A stretch of 34,590 nucleotides of DNA from Clostridiales bacterium. Its GTDB lineage: Bacteria > Bacillota > Clostridia > Christensenellales > Aristaeellaceae. The notes under the pieces were generated by a model, which searched no databases, had not been told where the DNA came from, and saw nothing but the letters and a program-made list of their open reading frames with translations. A program made the position numbers and the translations under genes. The stretch is from positions 1 to 34,590 of the forward strand of contig JALFVL010000006.1 in the NCBI GenBank assembly GCA_022787165.1, given 5' to 3'. Positions 15,697 to 23,566 of this stretch are shown in pieces (the first letter of the stretch is position 1; every line of letters begins with the position of its first letter).

Positions 15697-17019
15697 TCAA
15701 ATCGCCGTTTCGCCGTCAGGCGTCTCGGCGACGCGCAGGATGTCGGCCGCCTCTCCTGTCCTCGCGTCGATGAAGACGTAGTATTTCGCGCCGCCAAACG
15801 TCCCCTCAAAGCCCCAGCAGAGCCGCTCGCCCGTCTCCTGCGGAATGACGCACAGACGGCTTTGCCGCACATCGAGCCTGCCCGAGAGCATCTGCCGTGC
15901 CTGCTCCTCGTCGATGCCGGGCGTCAGCTCCGTCCGCCGCGCATGGTTGGTCAGGTACTGGGAGCATTCGGCGCCGACGACCGCGCCGCTGTCCATGCTG
16001 ACCTGCACCTTGACCTGGTCGGGATAGAGCAGCACGCCGTCCTGCACGGCCGCAAAATTCGCCACAACCATGCCGTCATAGGCCTGCACAAAGCAGGCTT
16101 CCATCTCCCCAAAGCCCACGTCCGCCAGCCAGATCTGTGCGCTGCGCAGGCAGTCCTCCCGGGTCATCCTGCCGGCGTAGGACGCCTGCTCGGGCATCAT
16201 CCACAGCAGATGGCCGCCCTGTCCCGTGACCTGCACGCTCAGGCGTCCCGACTCGGTCTGCGCCGTAAAGCCGAAGGCCTCAAAGCGCCCGCCGCTGTCC
16301 GCCGCGTCCGTCACCTTGTCGGCAGTCGTGCCGGCGAAGCGGGCTGCCGCCTGACGCGCCTGCTCGCGCGTGATGGCCTCGCCCGTCAGGCCGCGCGCCT
16401 CGCCCTCCTGCCGTCCGTCGGAGAACGGCCCGTCGTAGATCAGCGATGGATAACTGATTTCACTGCCCGAGAGCGTCTCGTCCTGCCAGCCTGCGGCGCC
16501 CTCCGCGTAGACGTCCGCCTCGCCCATGTCCTCGGCGTAGAGCTTTTCTCCTGCGCCCGTCAGATGCTCATTGAGCGCGCGGCAGGCCGTCAGCAGCCCC
16601 GCGATTTGCTCCTCGTCATCGCTGCTGAGCATCCCGCCGCCGGAGACCTGTACCGCCAGCGCCAGCGCGTAATCCTCCATCTGCCCCGCGAATTTCATCG
16701 CGCCGCTGGCCGTCTCGTAGCGCAGCGGCAGCCGGGAAAGCCCGCTTGACACATGCTGCGCGAGCATCGCCGTCTCCCCCAGAAGCGTTACGCTCTGCTG
16801 CGCGCCGGAGGCCAGCAGCAGCTTGGCGAGGTTGACCTCAATGTCCGCCATCGCCGAAACCACGTCCGACATCTCCCTCTGTCGCTGCGCCATGGCGCTT
16901 GTTGACAGCGTCTTATTCTGGGCCGCCAGCGCCGCGTTCGCCGCCAGGGATGCGCCCAGCGCCAGCGTCAGGCAAAAGGCCAGCATACGCGTCCCGCGCT
17001 CTGTCCACTCCTTCTTCAT
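15697..17019 (-). CDS. ypeB: Germination protein YpeB
   Basis: A 440-residue protein (Bacillus YpeB is about 450) with an N-terminal membrane anchor (residues ~11-33) and a PepSY-rich C-terminal half: repeated motifs such as EAITREQARQAAARFAG and GIDEEQARQMLSG, with YYVFIDARTGEAADIL at the end. YpeB sits in the spore inner membrane or cortex; it is needed for correct deposition and stability of the cortex-lytic enzyme SleB and is destroyed at germination. It lies 31 bp after sleB on the same strand, the usual arrangement. The start ATG follows a purine-rich GGAGGCGG. It ends facing the cysteine-rich gene. Confidence 0.88.
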   Translation of the reverse strand: MKKEWTERGTRMLAFCLTLALGASLAANAALAAQNKTLSTSAMAQRQREMSDVVSAMADIEVNLAKLLLASGAQQSVTLLGETAMLAQHVSSGLSRLPLRYETASGAMKFAGQMEDYALALAVQVSGGGMLSSDDEEQIAGLLTACRALNEHLTGAGEKLYAEDMGEADVYAEGAAGWQDETLSGSEISYPSLIYDGPFSDGRQEGEARGLTGEAITREQARQAAARFAGTTADKVTDAADSGGRFEAFGFTAQTESGRLSVQVTGQGGHLLWMMPEQASYAGRMTREDCLRSAQIWLADVGFGEMEACFVQAYDGMVVANFAAVQDGVLLYPDQVKVQVSMDSGAVVGAECSQYLTNHARRTELTPGIDEEQARQMLSGRLDVRQSRLCVIPQETGERLCWGFEGTFGGAKYYVFIDARTGEAADILRVAETPDGETAI

Positions 17020-17050
17020 TTCACCGCCTCCTTCTCGCTCCCTTCGGCCG

Positions 17051-17746
17051 TCAGACGGCGAAGCTGTGCGCGCCGATGTTCAGCCGCACCTCGCGCGACC
17101 ATATCCAGGAGGAGGTCGCCGTGGAGGGGTTGTAATAATACAGGCAGCCGCCGGTCGGATCCCAGCCGTTGAGCGCGTCGCGGGCCGCGCGCCGGCTCTG
17201 CTCGTTAGGCGTCAGGTTGATCTGCCCGTCGCTGACCGCGTCAAACGCGCCCGCCTGATAGATGACGCCCGCCAGCGTGTTGGGGAATTTGCTGCTGCGC
17301 ACCCGATTGAGCACGACTGCGCCGACAGCCACCATGCCGACATACGGTTCCCCGCGCGCCTCGCCGTGGATCAGCCGCGCCAGCAGCTCGACGTCAGAGG
17401 CATAGGACGAGCCGCTGGCGGTCGAGGCGGCGACGCTCGCCGTGCCCAGCGCAATCCCCATCGCCGCGGCCGTCGCGCTGCCGACGACGCCGTCGGCGGT
17501 CAGCCCGTTTTTGCGCTGAAAGCTGACCACGGCGTCATAGGTCTGCTTGCCGAATACGCCGTCGATTGTGCCGGAAAAATACCCCCATTGGCTCAGCTTC
17601 TGCTGCACCTGCCGCACAAGCGTTCCGGAGTCGCCCCAGGCGACTGCCGCCGCCGCATCCTGCGCGCCCATCATCAGAAGCAGCGAAAGAATCAGTATCC
17701 CCGAAAAAAAGCGCCTGAAAAGCTGCCCTGCCGGTCTCTTGTTCAC
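17051..17746 (-). CDS. sleB: Spore cortex-lytic enzyme SleB
   Basis: 231 residues with a signal peptide (about 1-34), a peptidoglycan-binding repeat domain (38-98: LVRQVQQKLSQWGYFSGT and VVSFQRKNGLTADGVVG) and a C-terminal cell-wall-hydrolase-2 domain (125-231) with the catalytic Glu129 in RLIHGEARGEPY. SleB is a lytic transglycosylase that cuts muramic-delta-lactam-containing cortex at germination. The start is GTG at 17746, which overlaps the preceding stop as GTGA; GAGGCGG upstream is the likely ribosome site, so translation is coupled to the 75-codon gene. It is shorter than Bacillus SleB (about 305), mainly in the linker between the domains. Confidence 0.9.
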   Translation of the reverse strand: MNKRPAGQLFRRFFSGILILSLLLMMGAQDAAAAVAWGDSGTLVRQVQQKLSQWGYFSGTIDGVFGKQTYDAVVSFQRKNGLTADGVVGSATAAAMGIALGTASVAASTASGSSYASDVELLARLIHGEARGEPYVGMVAVGAVVLNRVRSSKFPNTLAGVIYQAGAFDAVSDGQINLTPNEQSRRAARDALNGWDPTGGCLYYYNPSTATSSWIWSREVRLNIGAHSFAV

Positions 17747-17970
17747 AGGCGTACCGCCTCGCCCGGGGCCCGCTCGTCAAAGGGCAGCGCCTCGTCCGGC
17801 GTCGCGCGCTCCTGCGGCGTGTCCCACGCCCACTCCGGCATCAGCTGCGGAAAGATCATGCTGAAAAACGCCGGTTGTGCCGCCGTTTGCCGCATCCCGG
17901 CGCAAACCGCGCCCGTCAGCAGCACAACGGCAGCAAGCCCCGCGAAGAGAACAGAAAAAGGACGACCCAT
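17743..17970 (-). CDS. Small single-pass membrane protein coupled to sleB (75 aa)
   Basis: A 75-residue product: one hydrophobic segment (about 6-27, ending near VCAGMRQ), then an acidic, Pro-rich tail of ~45 residues (WAWDTPQERATPDEALPF). GGAGG lies seven bases before the ATG, and its TGA overlaps the sleB GTG, so it is the first gene of the sleB-ypeB unit. I do not recognise a family. The tight overlap suggests a role with SleB (assembly, export or timing), but this is inferred from position only. It lies 93 bp after the ispE stop. Confidence 0.65.
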   Translation of the reverse strand: MGRPFSVLFAGLAAVVLLTGAVCAGMRQTAAQPAFFSMIFPQLMPEWAWDTPQERATPDEALPFDERAPGEAVRL

Positions 17971-18063
17971 GCTCCACCCTCCGTTTCAAGGTTCCTGGAG
18001 ACAGGGTCGCCCGATTGGGCTTCGATTATGCATGACCGCACGCCGCCTGTCGGCATGCTCCCT

Positions 18064-18957
18064 TTATCCTTCGGCCTCCTCAATCACGATGCCGCTCTCG
18101 GCCGTGCGCATCATCCGGCAGTTTGGATAGGTCTGCGAAAGCAGATGCTGCGCCTTGCGGCAGGCCCCGGCATGGCGGAACACGCCAAAGACCGCAGAGC
18201 CGCTGCCCGTCATGCGCGCGCCCACGGCGCCCGCGGCCTCAATGGCCAGAATGGCCCGGTCAATCTCGGGTCGAAGCCGCCTGGAGACGGGCTCCAGCAC
18301 GTTGCCCAGGCTCCTGCCCAGCGCCACGACGTCGCCCGTCATCAGCGCGCGCTGCGCGGCCTCGTTGTCCGGCCTGTCCTCCGGGCGGATCCCCTCCTCG
18401 TGCAGGCTGGTAAAAACCTCCCTGGTCGAAAGCCCCCGGCAGGGCTGAAACGCGACCAGATACAGCGGCCGGGCAAGGGGAACCGGCGTGAGCCGTTCGC
18501 CCACGCCCTTCGCACGCTGAAGCCCGCCGCGGATGCAGAAGGGCACGTCCGCGCCAATCGTCAGGCCGATGGCCTCCAGCGCGTCCTCGGAGAGACCCAG
18601 CTTCCACAGCCGGTTGAGCGCGACGAGCGCCGCCGCCGCGTCGCTGCTGCCGCCGCCCATGCCCGCCGCGACGGGAATGTACTTGCGCAGCGTGATCGCG
18701 GCGCCGGCCTGCGTGCCGGTCTCGCGCCGCAGCGCGTTGGCCGCGCGCAGCACAAGGTTGCTTTCATCCGCCGGAACGAAGCCGCCTCCCGCCGTGCGCA
18801 CGCAGAGCGTCAGCTCGTCTGCCTCGCGAATCGTCATCTGGTCGCAGAGCGTCACCGACTGCATCAGCATGTCGAGATCGTGATAGCCGTTGGGCAGCAC
18901 GCCCACGACGTCAAGCGTCCAGTTGATCTTCGCGCGGGCCTGAATTTTCAACAGCAC
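18064..18957 (-). CDS. ispE: 4-diphosphocytidyl-2-C-methyl-D-erythritol kinase
   Basis: IspE phosphorylates CDP-ME in the non-mevalonate (MEP) isoprenoid pathway. The 297-residue GHMP kinase has the N-terminal RAKINWTLDVVG (catalytic Lys10, where most read KINLxL), the Gly-rich ATP loop PVAAGMGGGSSDAAA (95-109), the base-like Asp137 in IGADVPF, and the C-terminal motif MTGSGSAVFGVF. The start is GTG at 18957, only seven bases after the pepP stop, with GGGGTGA upstream; it is clearly coupled to pepP. Confidence 0.93.
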   Translation of the reverse strand: MLLKIQARAKINWTLDVVGVLPNGYHDLDMLMQSVTLCDQMTIREADELTLCVRTAGGGFVPADESNLVLRAANALRRETGTQAGAAITLRKYIPVAAGMGGGSSDAAAALVALNRLWKLGLSEDALEAIGLTIGADVPFCIRGGLQRAKGVGERLTPVPLARPLYLVAFQPCRGLSTREVFTSLHEEGIRPEDRPDNEAAQRALMTGDVVALGRSLGNVLEPVSRRLRPEIDRAILAIEAAGAVGARMTGSGSAVFGVFRHAGACRKAQHLLSQTYPNCRMMRTAESGIVIEEAEG

Positions 18958-18963
18958 ACGGGC

Positions 18964-20202
18964 TCACCCCTTCATGATCGCTTCAATCTCTTCCGTCGTC
19001 CTGGGAATGGCCTCGGAGAGCACCTCGCAGCCTTCCTGCGTGATGAGCAGGTCGTCCTCAATGCGGATGCCGATGGCCTCGTCGTCGATGTACAGACCGG
19101 GCTCATCCGTGATGACCATGCCGGGCGCGAGCTCCGCCTGCACCGCCACGGTGACGTCGTGCGTGTCGATGCCCAGATGGTGGGAGACGCCGTGCATGTA
19201 GAAGGTGCCAATCTCGGAGGCATCCTTGATTTTGCCCAGCGCGATCAGCCCATCCGCGAGCACCTGCTTGCACAGGTCGTTGAGCTGCGCGAGCGTCACG
19301 CCCGGCCTGGCCGCCTTCGCGACGGCGCGGTTGGCAGAAAGCACGATATCGTAAATCTCCTTCTGCCGCGGCGTGTAGCGGCCGCTGACCGGATAGGTTC
19401 GCGTAATGTCGGCGCAATATCCGCCGTATTTCGCGCCCAGATCCATCAGCAGCAGCGTGTCCGGCTTCATCTCGCAATGGTTCGTTCCATAGTGCAGCAT
19501 GCAGCCATTGAGCCCGCTTCCCGCGATCGTCGGAAAGGCCGTGCCCTCCGCGCCGCTTCTGCGGATTTCATATTCGAATTCCGCCTGCATCTGGTATTCC
19601 ATCCGGCCCGGCGCAAGGCGCGAAAGCACACGGCGCAGGCCCTTGTCCGTCAACTCGATCGCCTTGCGCATGAGGCCGATTTCCTGATCGTCCTTGCGCA
19701 TGCGCAGCGTGGAAACCAACGGATGCGCATCCCGCAGCGCCACGGCGGGGCACTGCGCGGCGAAGGCCTTCGCCCTGGCCATGTTGTAGCTGTCCGCGTC
19801 CCCCAACGCATTGCGGTAGCAGTCAAAATACGCCGTAGACACCGACTCGCGCGCCAGCAGACGGCTCAGATAGTCCTGCAGGCCGTCGATATAGCGCACA
19901 TCCTCGATGCCGCTGACCTCCTGCGCCTCCTCACGCGTCATGCGTCTGCCCGTCCAGCGCTCCATCGAGGCGACAGGCTCCTCGATGAAGAGCACGGCCT
20001 TCTCGCCTCCGCCCGTCCGGCTGAGCACGAGCGCCATATTCTCCCTGCGGATTCCGGTCAGATAAAAGAAATGCCTGTTGGCTTCAAAGGGATACGTCTC
20101 GTCCATGCTCGCGGGAACGCTCTCCCCCGCATACAGCACCAGCATGCTCTCCGGCGCCATCGCGCGCAACACCGCCCCGCGGCGATTGCCATACCGCTCC
20201 AT
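18964..20202 (-). CDS. pepP: Xaa-Pro aminopeptidase, M24 family
   Basis: A cytoplasmic metalloaminopeptidase that removes N-terminal residues before Pro. The 412-residue product has the creatinase-like N-terminal domain (about 1-170) and the pita-bread catalytic domain. All five metal ligands are present: Asp254 (MDLGAKYGG), Asp265 (CADITRTYP), His341 (MHGVSHHLG), Glu367 (ITDEPGLYI) and Glu382 (IRIEDDLL). GGAGGAG lies ahead of the ATG. It opens the minus-strand unit that continues into ispE, and then to the sleB genes after a 93-bp gap. Confidence 0.92.
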   Translation of the reverse strand: MERYGNRRGAVLRAMAPESMLVLYAGESVPASMDETYPFEANRHFFYLTGIRRENMALVLSRTGGGEKAVLFIEEPVASMERWTGRRMTREEAQEVSGIEDVRYIDGLQDYLSRLLARESVSTAYFDCYRNALGDADSYNMARAKAFAAQCPAVALRDAHPLVSTLRMRKDDQEIGLMRKAIELTDKGLRRVLSRLAPGRMEYQMQAEFEYEIRRSGAEGTAFPTIAGSGLNGCMLHYGTNHCEMKPDTLLLMDLGAKYGGYCADITRTYPVSGRYTPRQKEIYDIVLSANRAVAKAARPGVTLAQLNDLCKQVLADGLIALGKIKDASEIGTFYMHGVSHHLGIDTHDVTVAVQAELAPGMVITDEPGLYIDDEAIGIRIEDDLLITQEGCEVLSEAIPRTTEEIEAIMKG

Positions 20203-20272
20203 GTGCTTCTCCTCCGTTTGTCTGCCGCCTGCATCACGCTTGCTGAAAACGCAATCCAGCGTCTTTTTGCTG

Positions 20273-20301
20273 ATTGTACCACAACCGGCTCAAAATCTCA
20301 A
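20273..20301 (-). promoter_or_regulatory. Sigma-A-like promoter for pepP-ispE
   Basis: On the minus strand TTGAGA (20301-20296), 17 bases, TACAAT (20278-20273), with an upstream TGG extending the -10. It lies in the 320-bp AT-rich divergent gap (20203-20522), which holds this and the opposite promoter and no gene that I can see. Confidence 0.75.
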
Positions 20302-20461
20302 CGCGCCTTTCCGCCTCGTTCATCCGCTTTTTCACCACTATACAACCATGTCTTCAGTTATTCTTTTGAATTAACATATGATTCGCTCCATTTTTACATG
20401 ATTTTAATCAGATTTCAAGGATTACTCTCCACTTTTTGCCAATCCCTTCTCTTTCTCTCGC

Positions 20462-20490
20462 TTGACAGCGTTATCGGCCCATGTTATCAT
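20462..20490 (+). promoter_or_regulatory. Sigma-A-like promoter for the YitT-type gene
   Basis: A perfect TTGACA (20462-20467), 17 bases, then TATCAT (20485-20490). The leader of about 25 bases contains AAAGGA. Confidence 0.8.
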
Positions 20491-20522
20491 AAATATAAGA
20501 CTATAAGAAAGGATTTGTTATT

Positions 20523-21152
20523 TTGCGTTTCTCCTTCCCCCGGTTTGTGTCGCTACGCCGCATCATGCTGGCGCTGCTGGGCAGCGCGATTCTCGCCTTT
20601 GGCCTTTGTCATGTGCATGCCCACTCCGGCGTCACGGAGGGCGGTGTGCTGGGCCTTACCCTGCTGGCGCATCACTGGCTCGGCATCTCCCCCTCCGTTT
20701 CGGGGCTCATCCTCAATGCGGCCTGCTATCTCTTCGGCTATAAGGCGCTAGGCCGCCCGTTTGTCTTCTATTCCGTGGTTGCCGGAGGCGGCTTCTCCCT
20801 GTTCTATGCCCTCTTTGAGCAGCTCCCGCCCGTCTTTCCGCCGCTGGCCGGCGCTCCCCTGCCCGCCGCGATCATCGGCGCGCTCTTTGTCGGCATCGGC
20901 GTCGGGCTCAGCGTGCGCGCGGGCGGCGCGCCCGGCGGCGACGACGCGCTCGCGATGGCGCTCTCCCAGGTGCTGCGCCAGCCGATTGAGCGCATTTATC
21001 TCGCCAGCGATTTGATCGTCCTGCTGCTCTCCGCCACTTATCTGCCCCTCTCGAATCTCGCCTGCTCGCTGCTGACCGTCGTGCTCTCCGGACGGCTGAT
21101 CGGCCTCGTGCAGCGCGCCAGCGTCCCTTCGCTCAAAAAGCGGCGCGCATAA
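20523..21152 (+). CDS. YitT/DUF161-type membrane protein
   Basis: 209 residues with five or six hydrophobic segments and the typical DUF161 pattern: HSGVTEGGVLGLTLL near residue 35, ISPSVSGLILNAACYLFGYKALG, and RAGGAPGGDDALAMAL near 140. The usual C-terminal cytoplasmic DUF2179 domain of YitT is absent; the protein stops after the last membrane segment with a basic tail (SLKKRRA). Function is not established for the family. The start is probably the TTG at 20523, with AAAGGA about nine bases upstream; there is no better ATG before the first membrane segment. Confidence 0.82.
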   Translation: MRFSFPRFVSLRRIMLALLGSAILAFGLCHVHAHSGVTEGGVLGLTLLAHHWLGISPSVSGLILNAACYLFGYKALGRPFVFYSVVAGGGFSLFYALFEQLPPVFPPLAGAPLPAAIIGALFVGIGVGLSVRAGGAPGGDDALAMALSQVLRQPIERIYLASDLIVLLLSATYLPLSNLACSLLTVVLSGRLIGLVQRASVPSLKKRRA

Positions 21153-21164
21153 CGCCGCAGCGGA

Positions 21165-21235
21165 CAAAAAGCGGAGCGCTTTCACCACTTCATTCCCGTT
21201 CAGCAGATGAATTTGGTGAAGGCGCTCCACTTTTT
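21165..21235. terminator. Long bidirectional terminator between convergent genes
   Basis: GGAGCGC-T-TTCACCA (21173-21187) pairs with TGGTGAA-G-GCGCTCC (21214-21228), and an inner TTCAT pairs with ATGAA. Five T's follow on the plus strand, and five A's precede it, giving a T-tract for the minus strand. Confidence 0.88.
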
Positions 21236-21246
21236 CTTTATTCTTC

Positions 21247-21489
21247 TTATCTGGCGAACCCGCATTCTCCACGAGGTGGCCTGTCCATATCCTCCCGGAC
21301 ATAGGCCGCACGGAAGCGGCGCGTCGCCTCGTCAAGCTCCATCTCTCCGTCGATGTACGGCCGATACAGCGCGTAATCCTGCTCGCTCACGCAGTCCTCG
21401 CAGCCGACCTCGCCGCCGGTAAGCGCCTGCGTGACGATGCGCTCGCGCTCCTCCCGGGTCGTGTTCGCCACCAAAAGGGATTCAAGCAT
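21247..21489 (-). CDS. Small Cys-containing hypothetical protein (80 aa)
   Basis: 80 residues: MLESLLVANTTREERERIV, then GGEVGCEDCVSEQDYALY and RPYIDGEMELDEATRRF. It resembles a family of short Clostridia proteins with one CxxC (here CEDC) and a YIDGE motif, sometimes wrongly labelled PurH in databases; true function unknown. GGGAGGA lies ahead of the ATG. It starts 16 bp after the serine hydrolase stop on the same strand, so the two form an operon ending at the long terminator. Confidence 0.65.
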   Translation of the reverse strand: MLESLLVANTTREERERIVTQALTGGEVGCEDCVSEQDYALYRPYIDGEMELDEATRRFRAAYVREDMDRPPRGECGFAR

Positions 21490-21504
21490 GCCGTCTTCCT
21501 CCCG

Positions 21505-22671
21505 TCATTGCAAGTATTCCGCTTCGGCAATCGCCGCCAGACGGCGCGTGATGCGCATGATGCCGTCCTCACGCGTCGTCTTGCAGCCGTTCGTCATCAC
21601 GACGATCACCAACTCGCTCTCCGGCTCGGCATACACGTTGCAGACGATGCCCTCGTCCGTGCCCTGATGCCCGTACACCGTCCGGCCCTCAAGGAGCGTG
21701 TCCTGATGGATGGTGAAAAAGGAGTAGGGCGAGTCCGACGTGATGCCGGTCGTCTCCGGGCTCTGCGGCGTCTTCATCGCCTCAATCGCCTCCTCGCTGA
21801 GCACGCGCTGGCCATCGAGCGTGCCGTCACCCGCGAGGATCATGCCCAGCCTCGCCAAATCGCGCGGCCGGATGAGCAGACTGCCCACCGTGGTGCGGTA
21901 GTGCGTATCGGGGCTCGCCTCGGCCAGGTATTCCTGACGCAGCATGTAGGAGGGCGCAACGTAGAGCGAGCCGTCCTTGTGATAGGTCGCCGTCAGGTTT
22001 TCCGGCGTCGAAATCTGTGTCGCGGAATAGGCCGCCTCGATGCCCAGCGGCTCAAAGAGATAGCCGCGCATGAAAGAGGAGACATCCTGCCCCGTCACAG
22101 ACTCGACAATCGCGCCGGTGATGCCCGCGCCGAAATTCGAGTAGGCATACTGCGTACCCGGGCGGACGTCGGATTTGAAATTCGACTTGGCCTTGCGCTC
22201 AACGTCGATCATATCCTGCAGCAGGCTTGACTTGCTGCTGTAGGAGCCCGTCTCCTTGAGCGCCGCCGTGTGCGACATGAGCATCCGCAGGGTGACCGGC
22301 GTGTCCTTGTAATAGGGGTTCCTGACCGTGTAGCCCAGATAGGTGCTGATATCCTCGTCGGGCGCGAGCAGCCCGTCGTCCATCATCTTCATCAGGCCGA
22401 TGCCCGTCACGAACTTCGTGACCGACGCGCAGCGGAAAAACGAATTTTCGTCGACCGGCACGCCCGTCGTCTTCTGCTGAATGCCGTAGTAGCGCTCATA
22501 GACGATCTCGCCGTGCTGCGCGACGACAAACGCCCCGCCGACCGCGCGCGTATCCTTGAAAACCTTGTCCACCTGCTCGTCCATCGTCATGTCCTCTGCG
22601 GCTGCCGTCAGCGGCAGCGCCGCCGCCAGCAGCAGGCAAAGCGCCAGCACGGGCAGCATTCCTCTTTTCAT
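21505..22671 (-). CDS. Secreted serine hydrolase, class C beta-lactamase-like fold
   Basis: 388 residues with a signal peptide (about 1-25, ending TAAAE). Motifs of the penicillin-binding/class C beta-lactamase family are in order: nucleophile SVTK (83-86), YSN (177-179, in YAYSNFGAG) and HQGTDEG (335-341) in place of KTG. This set fits D-alanyl-D-alanine peptidases or esterases such as Pbp4*/EstB; the HxG form of the third motif is common in esterase-like members, so real beta-lactamase activity is not implied. ATG 22671 is chosen for the GGAGG eight bases upstream and the signal peptide; the open frame extends 23 codons upstream through the promoter. Confidence 0.87.
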   Translation of the reverse strand: MKRGMLPVLALCLLLAAALPLTAAAEDMTMDEQVDKVFKDTRAVGGAFVVAQHGEIVYERYYGIQQKTTGVPVDENSFFRCASVTKFVTGIGLMKMMDDGLLAPDEDISTYLGYTVRNPYYKDTPVTLRMLMSHTAALKETGSYSSKSSLLQDMIDVERKAKSNFKSDVRPGTQYAYSNFGAGITGAIVESVTGQDVSSFMRGYLFEPLGIEAAYSATQISTPENLTATYHKDGSLYVAPSYMLRQEYLAEASPDTHYRTTVGSLLIRPRDLARLGMILAGDGTLDGQRVLSEEAIEAMKTPQSPETTGITSDSPYSFFTIHQDTLLEGRTVYGHQGTDEGIVCNVYAEPESELVIVVMTNGCKTTREDGIMRITRRLAAIAEAEYLQ

Positions 22672-22711
22672 CGCGGAAACCTCCAGCCTTGATTTCTTTC
22701 GTTCTTCCGAT

Positions 22712-22740
22712 ACTATAACACCCGCGGAACAGGCTTTCAA
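22712..22740 (-). promoter_or_regulatory. Sigma-A-like promoter for the serine hydrolase, inside a hairpin
   Basis: On the minus strand TTGAAA (22740-22735), 17 bases, TATAGT (22717-22712). The -35 box and spacer are part of the inverted repeat at 22719-22758, so a cruciform, a repressor on the palindrome, or read-through transcription could affect use. Confidence 0.65.
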
Positions 22741-22758
22741 GCCTTTTTTCCGCGGGTG
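22719..22758 (-). terminator. Nested inverted repeat after the GntR gene
   Basis: Outer 11-bp arms CACCCGCGGAA/TTCCGCGGGTG and inner AGGCTT-TC-AAGCCT. It lies 51 bp after the GntR stop and could end the hexuronate transcript, although the T's lie inside the arms and not after the stem. Confidence 0.5.
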
Positions 22759-22809
22759 AGCGTATGCAGAGAGAAAAGCATCCCGGCGGCACGTGCCGTC
22801 AGGCCGCTT

Positions 22810-23493
22810 TCAATCCCGGATATACTGCGGGCAGGCCTTCCGGATGGCTTCCTCATCCACCTTCACGCGGCTCAGATGCTTGCGCATCACGTCCCGGGCC
22901 CGCTGCACATCCTTCATCGCAATCGCATCGCAGATTTCCCTGTGATCGCTGATGATCTTGGAATCGCGGACGATGTTGAGCGCCAGCGTGCGCACGCGGT
23001 CAAAGTGGATCGTCATGCCGCTGAGCATCTGGCAGATGTTGTCCTTCTGCGCGATGTGGAAGAGCATCCCGTGAAAGTCATCATCCAGCTCCATGAGGCT
23101 CAGCGATCCGGCCATATTCGGCTCCTGCGTCAGCTCCTGAAAGCGCACATTCCGGCGCAGGCGGGAGATATCCTCGGGCGTTGCCTGCTCGCAGACCTGA
23201 TCAAGAATCGCCACCTCGAGCACCTGCCGGGCAAAGCGCGCCTCCTCCACCAGCGCATAGTCGATCAGCGCAATCCGGCTTCCTCGCTGCGGGAGCACCT
23301 CGACAATGTGGTATTTGGCCAGATCCATCAGCGCCTCGCGCACGGGGGTTCGGCTCAGCCCCATCTGCGAGGCCAGCTCATTCTCGCTGACCATCGCGCC
23401 AGGCTCCAGCTCCATGGCCGTGATGTTGTTTTTGAGCATTCGAAGCGCGTAATCGCGCGCCGTCTCGGCGTACTGCCGCTCCTCGATGCGCAT
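22810..23493 (-). CDS. GntR-family regulator with FCD domain, probable hexuronate regulator
   Basis: 227 residues: a winged helix at about 10-75 (VSENELASQMGLSRTPVREAL is the recognition region) and an FCD ligand domain (~85-215) with the expected Asp/His metal residues in DDDFHGMLFHIA, SDHREICDAI and MRKHLSRV. FCD regulators such as UxuR and ExuR respond to sugar acids. It is the last gene of the hexuronate series, 74 bp after uxuB, so it probably controls it, by repression relieved by fructuronate or a related acid (inference). The palindrome at 26358-26370 is a candidate site. Confidence 0.85.
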   Translation of the reverse strand: MRIEERQYAETARDYALRMLKNNITAMELEPGAMVSENELASQMGLSRTPVREALMDLAKYHIVEVLPQRGSRIALIDYALVEEARFARQVLEVAILDQVCEQATPEDISRLRRNVRFQELTQEPNMAGSLSLMELDDDFHGMLFHIAQKDNICQMLSGMTIHFDRVRTLALNIVRDSKIISDHREICDAIAMKDVQRARDVMRKHLSRVKVDEEAIRKACPQYIRD

Positions 23494-23527
23494 GCCTCAT
23501 TCTCCTCCCGTCCTCTGTAAAGATTGA

Positions 23528-23558
23528 GGCTGTCAGGCCGATTCATCGCCTGACAGCC
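23528..23558 (-). terminator. 11-bp hairpin between uxuB and the regulator gene
   Basis: GGCTGTCAGGC (23528-23538) and GCCTGACAGCC (23548-23558) pair fully. The following minus-strand T-tract is poor (TCAATCTTT), so partial termination or mRNA processing that lowers regulator output is more likely than full termination. Confidence 0.5.
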
Positions 23559-23566
23559 CCAACTGC

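Noticed and set aside
17875..20751. 958-codon plus-strand frame opposite ispE and pepP
   Set aside because: It is fully antisense to two well-supported enzymes, has His/Arg/Ala-rich sequence without any fold motif, and no ribosome site. It is a product of high GC.
21505..22671. Calling the serine hydrolase an AmpC beta-lactamase
   Set aside because: The SxxK and YxN motifs fit the fold, but HQG replaces KTG and the neighbours show no resistance context; peptidase or esterase activity is at least as likely.
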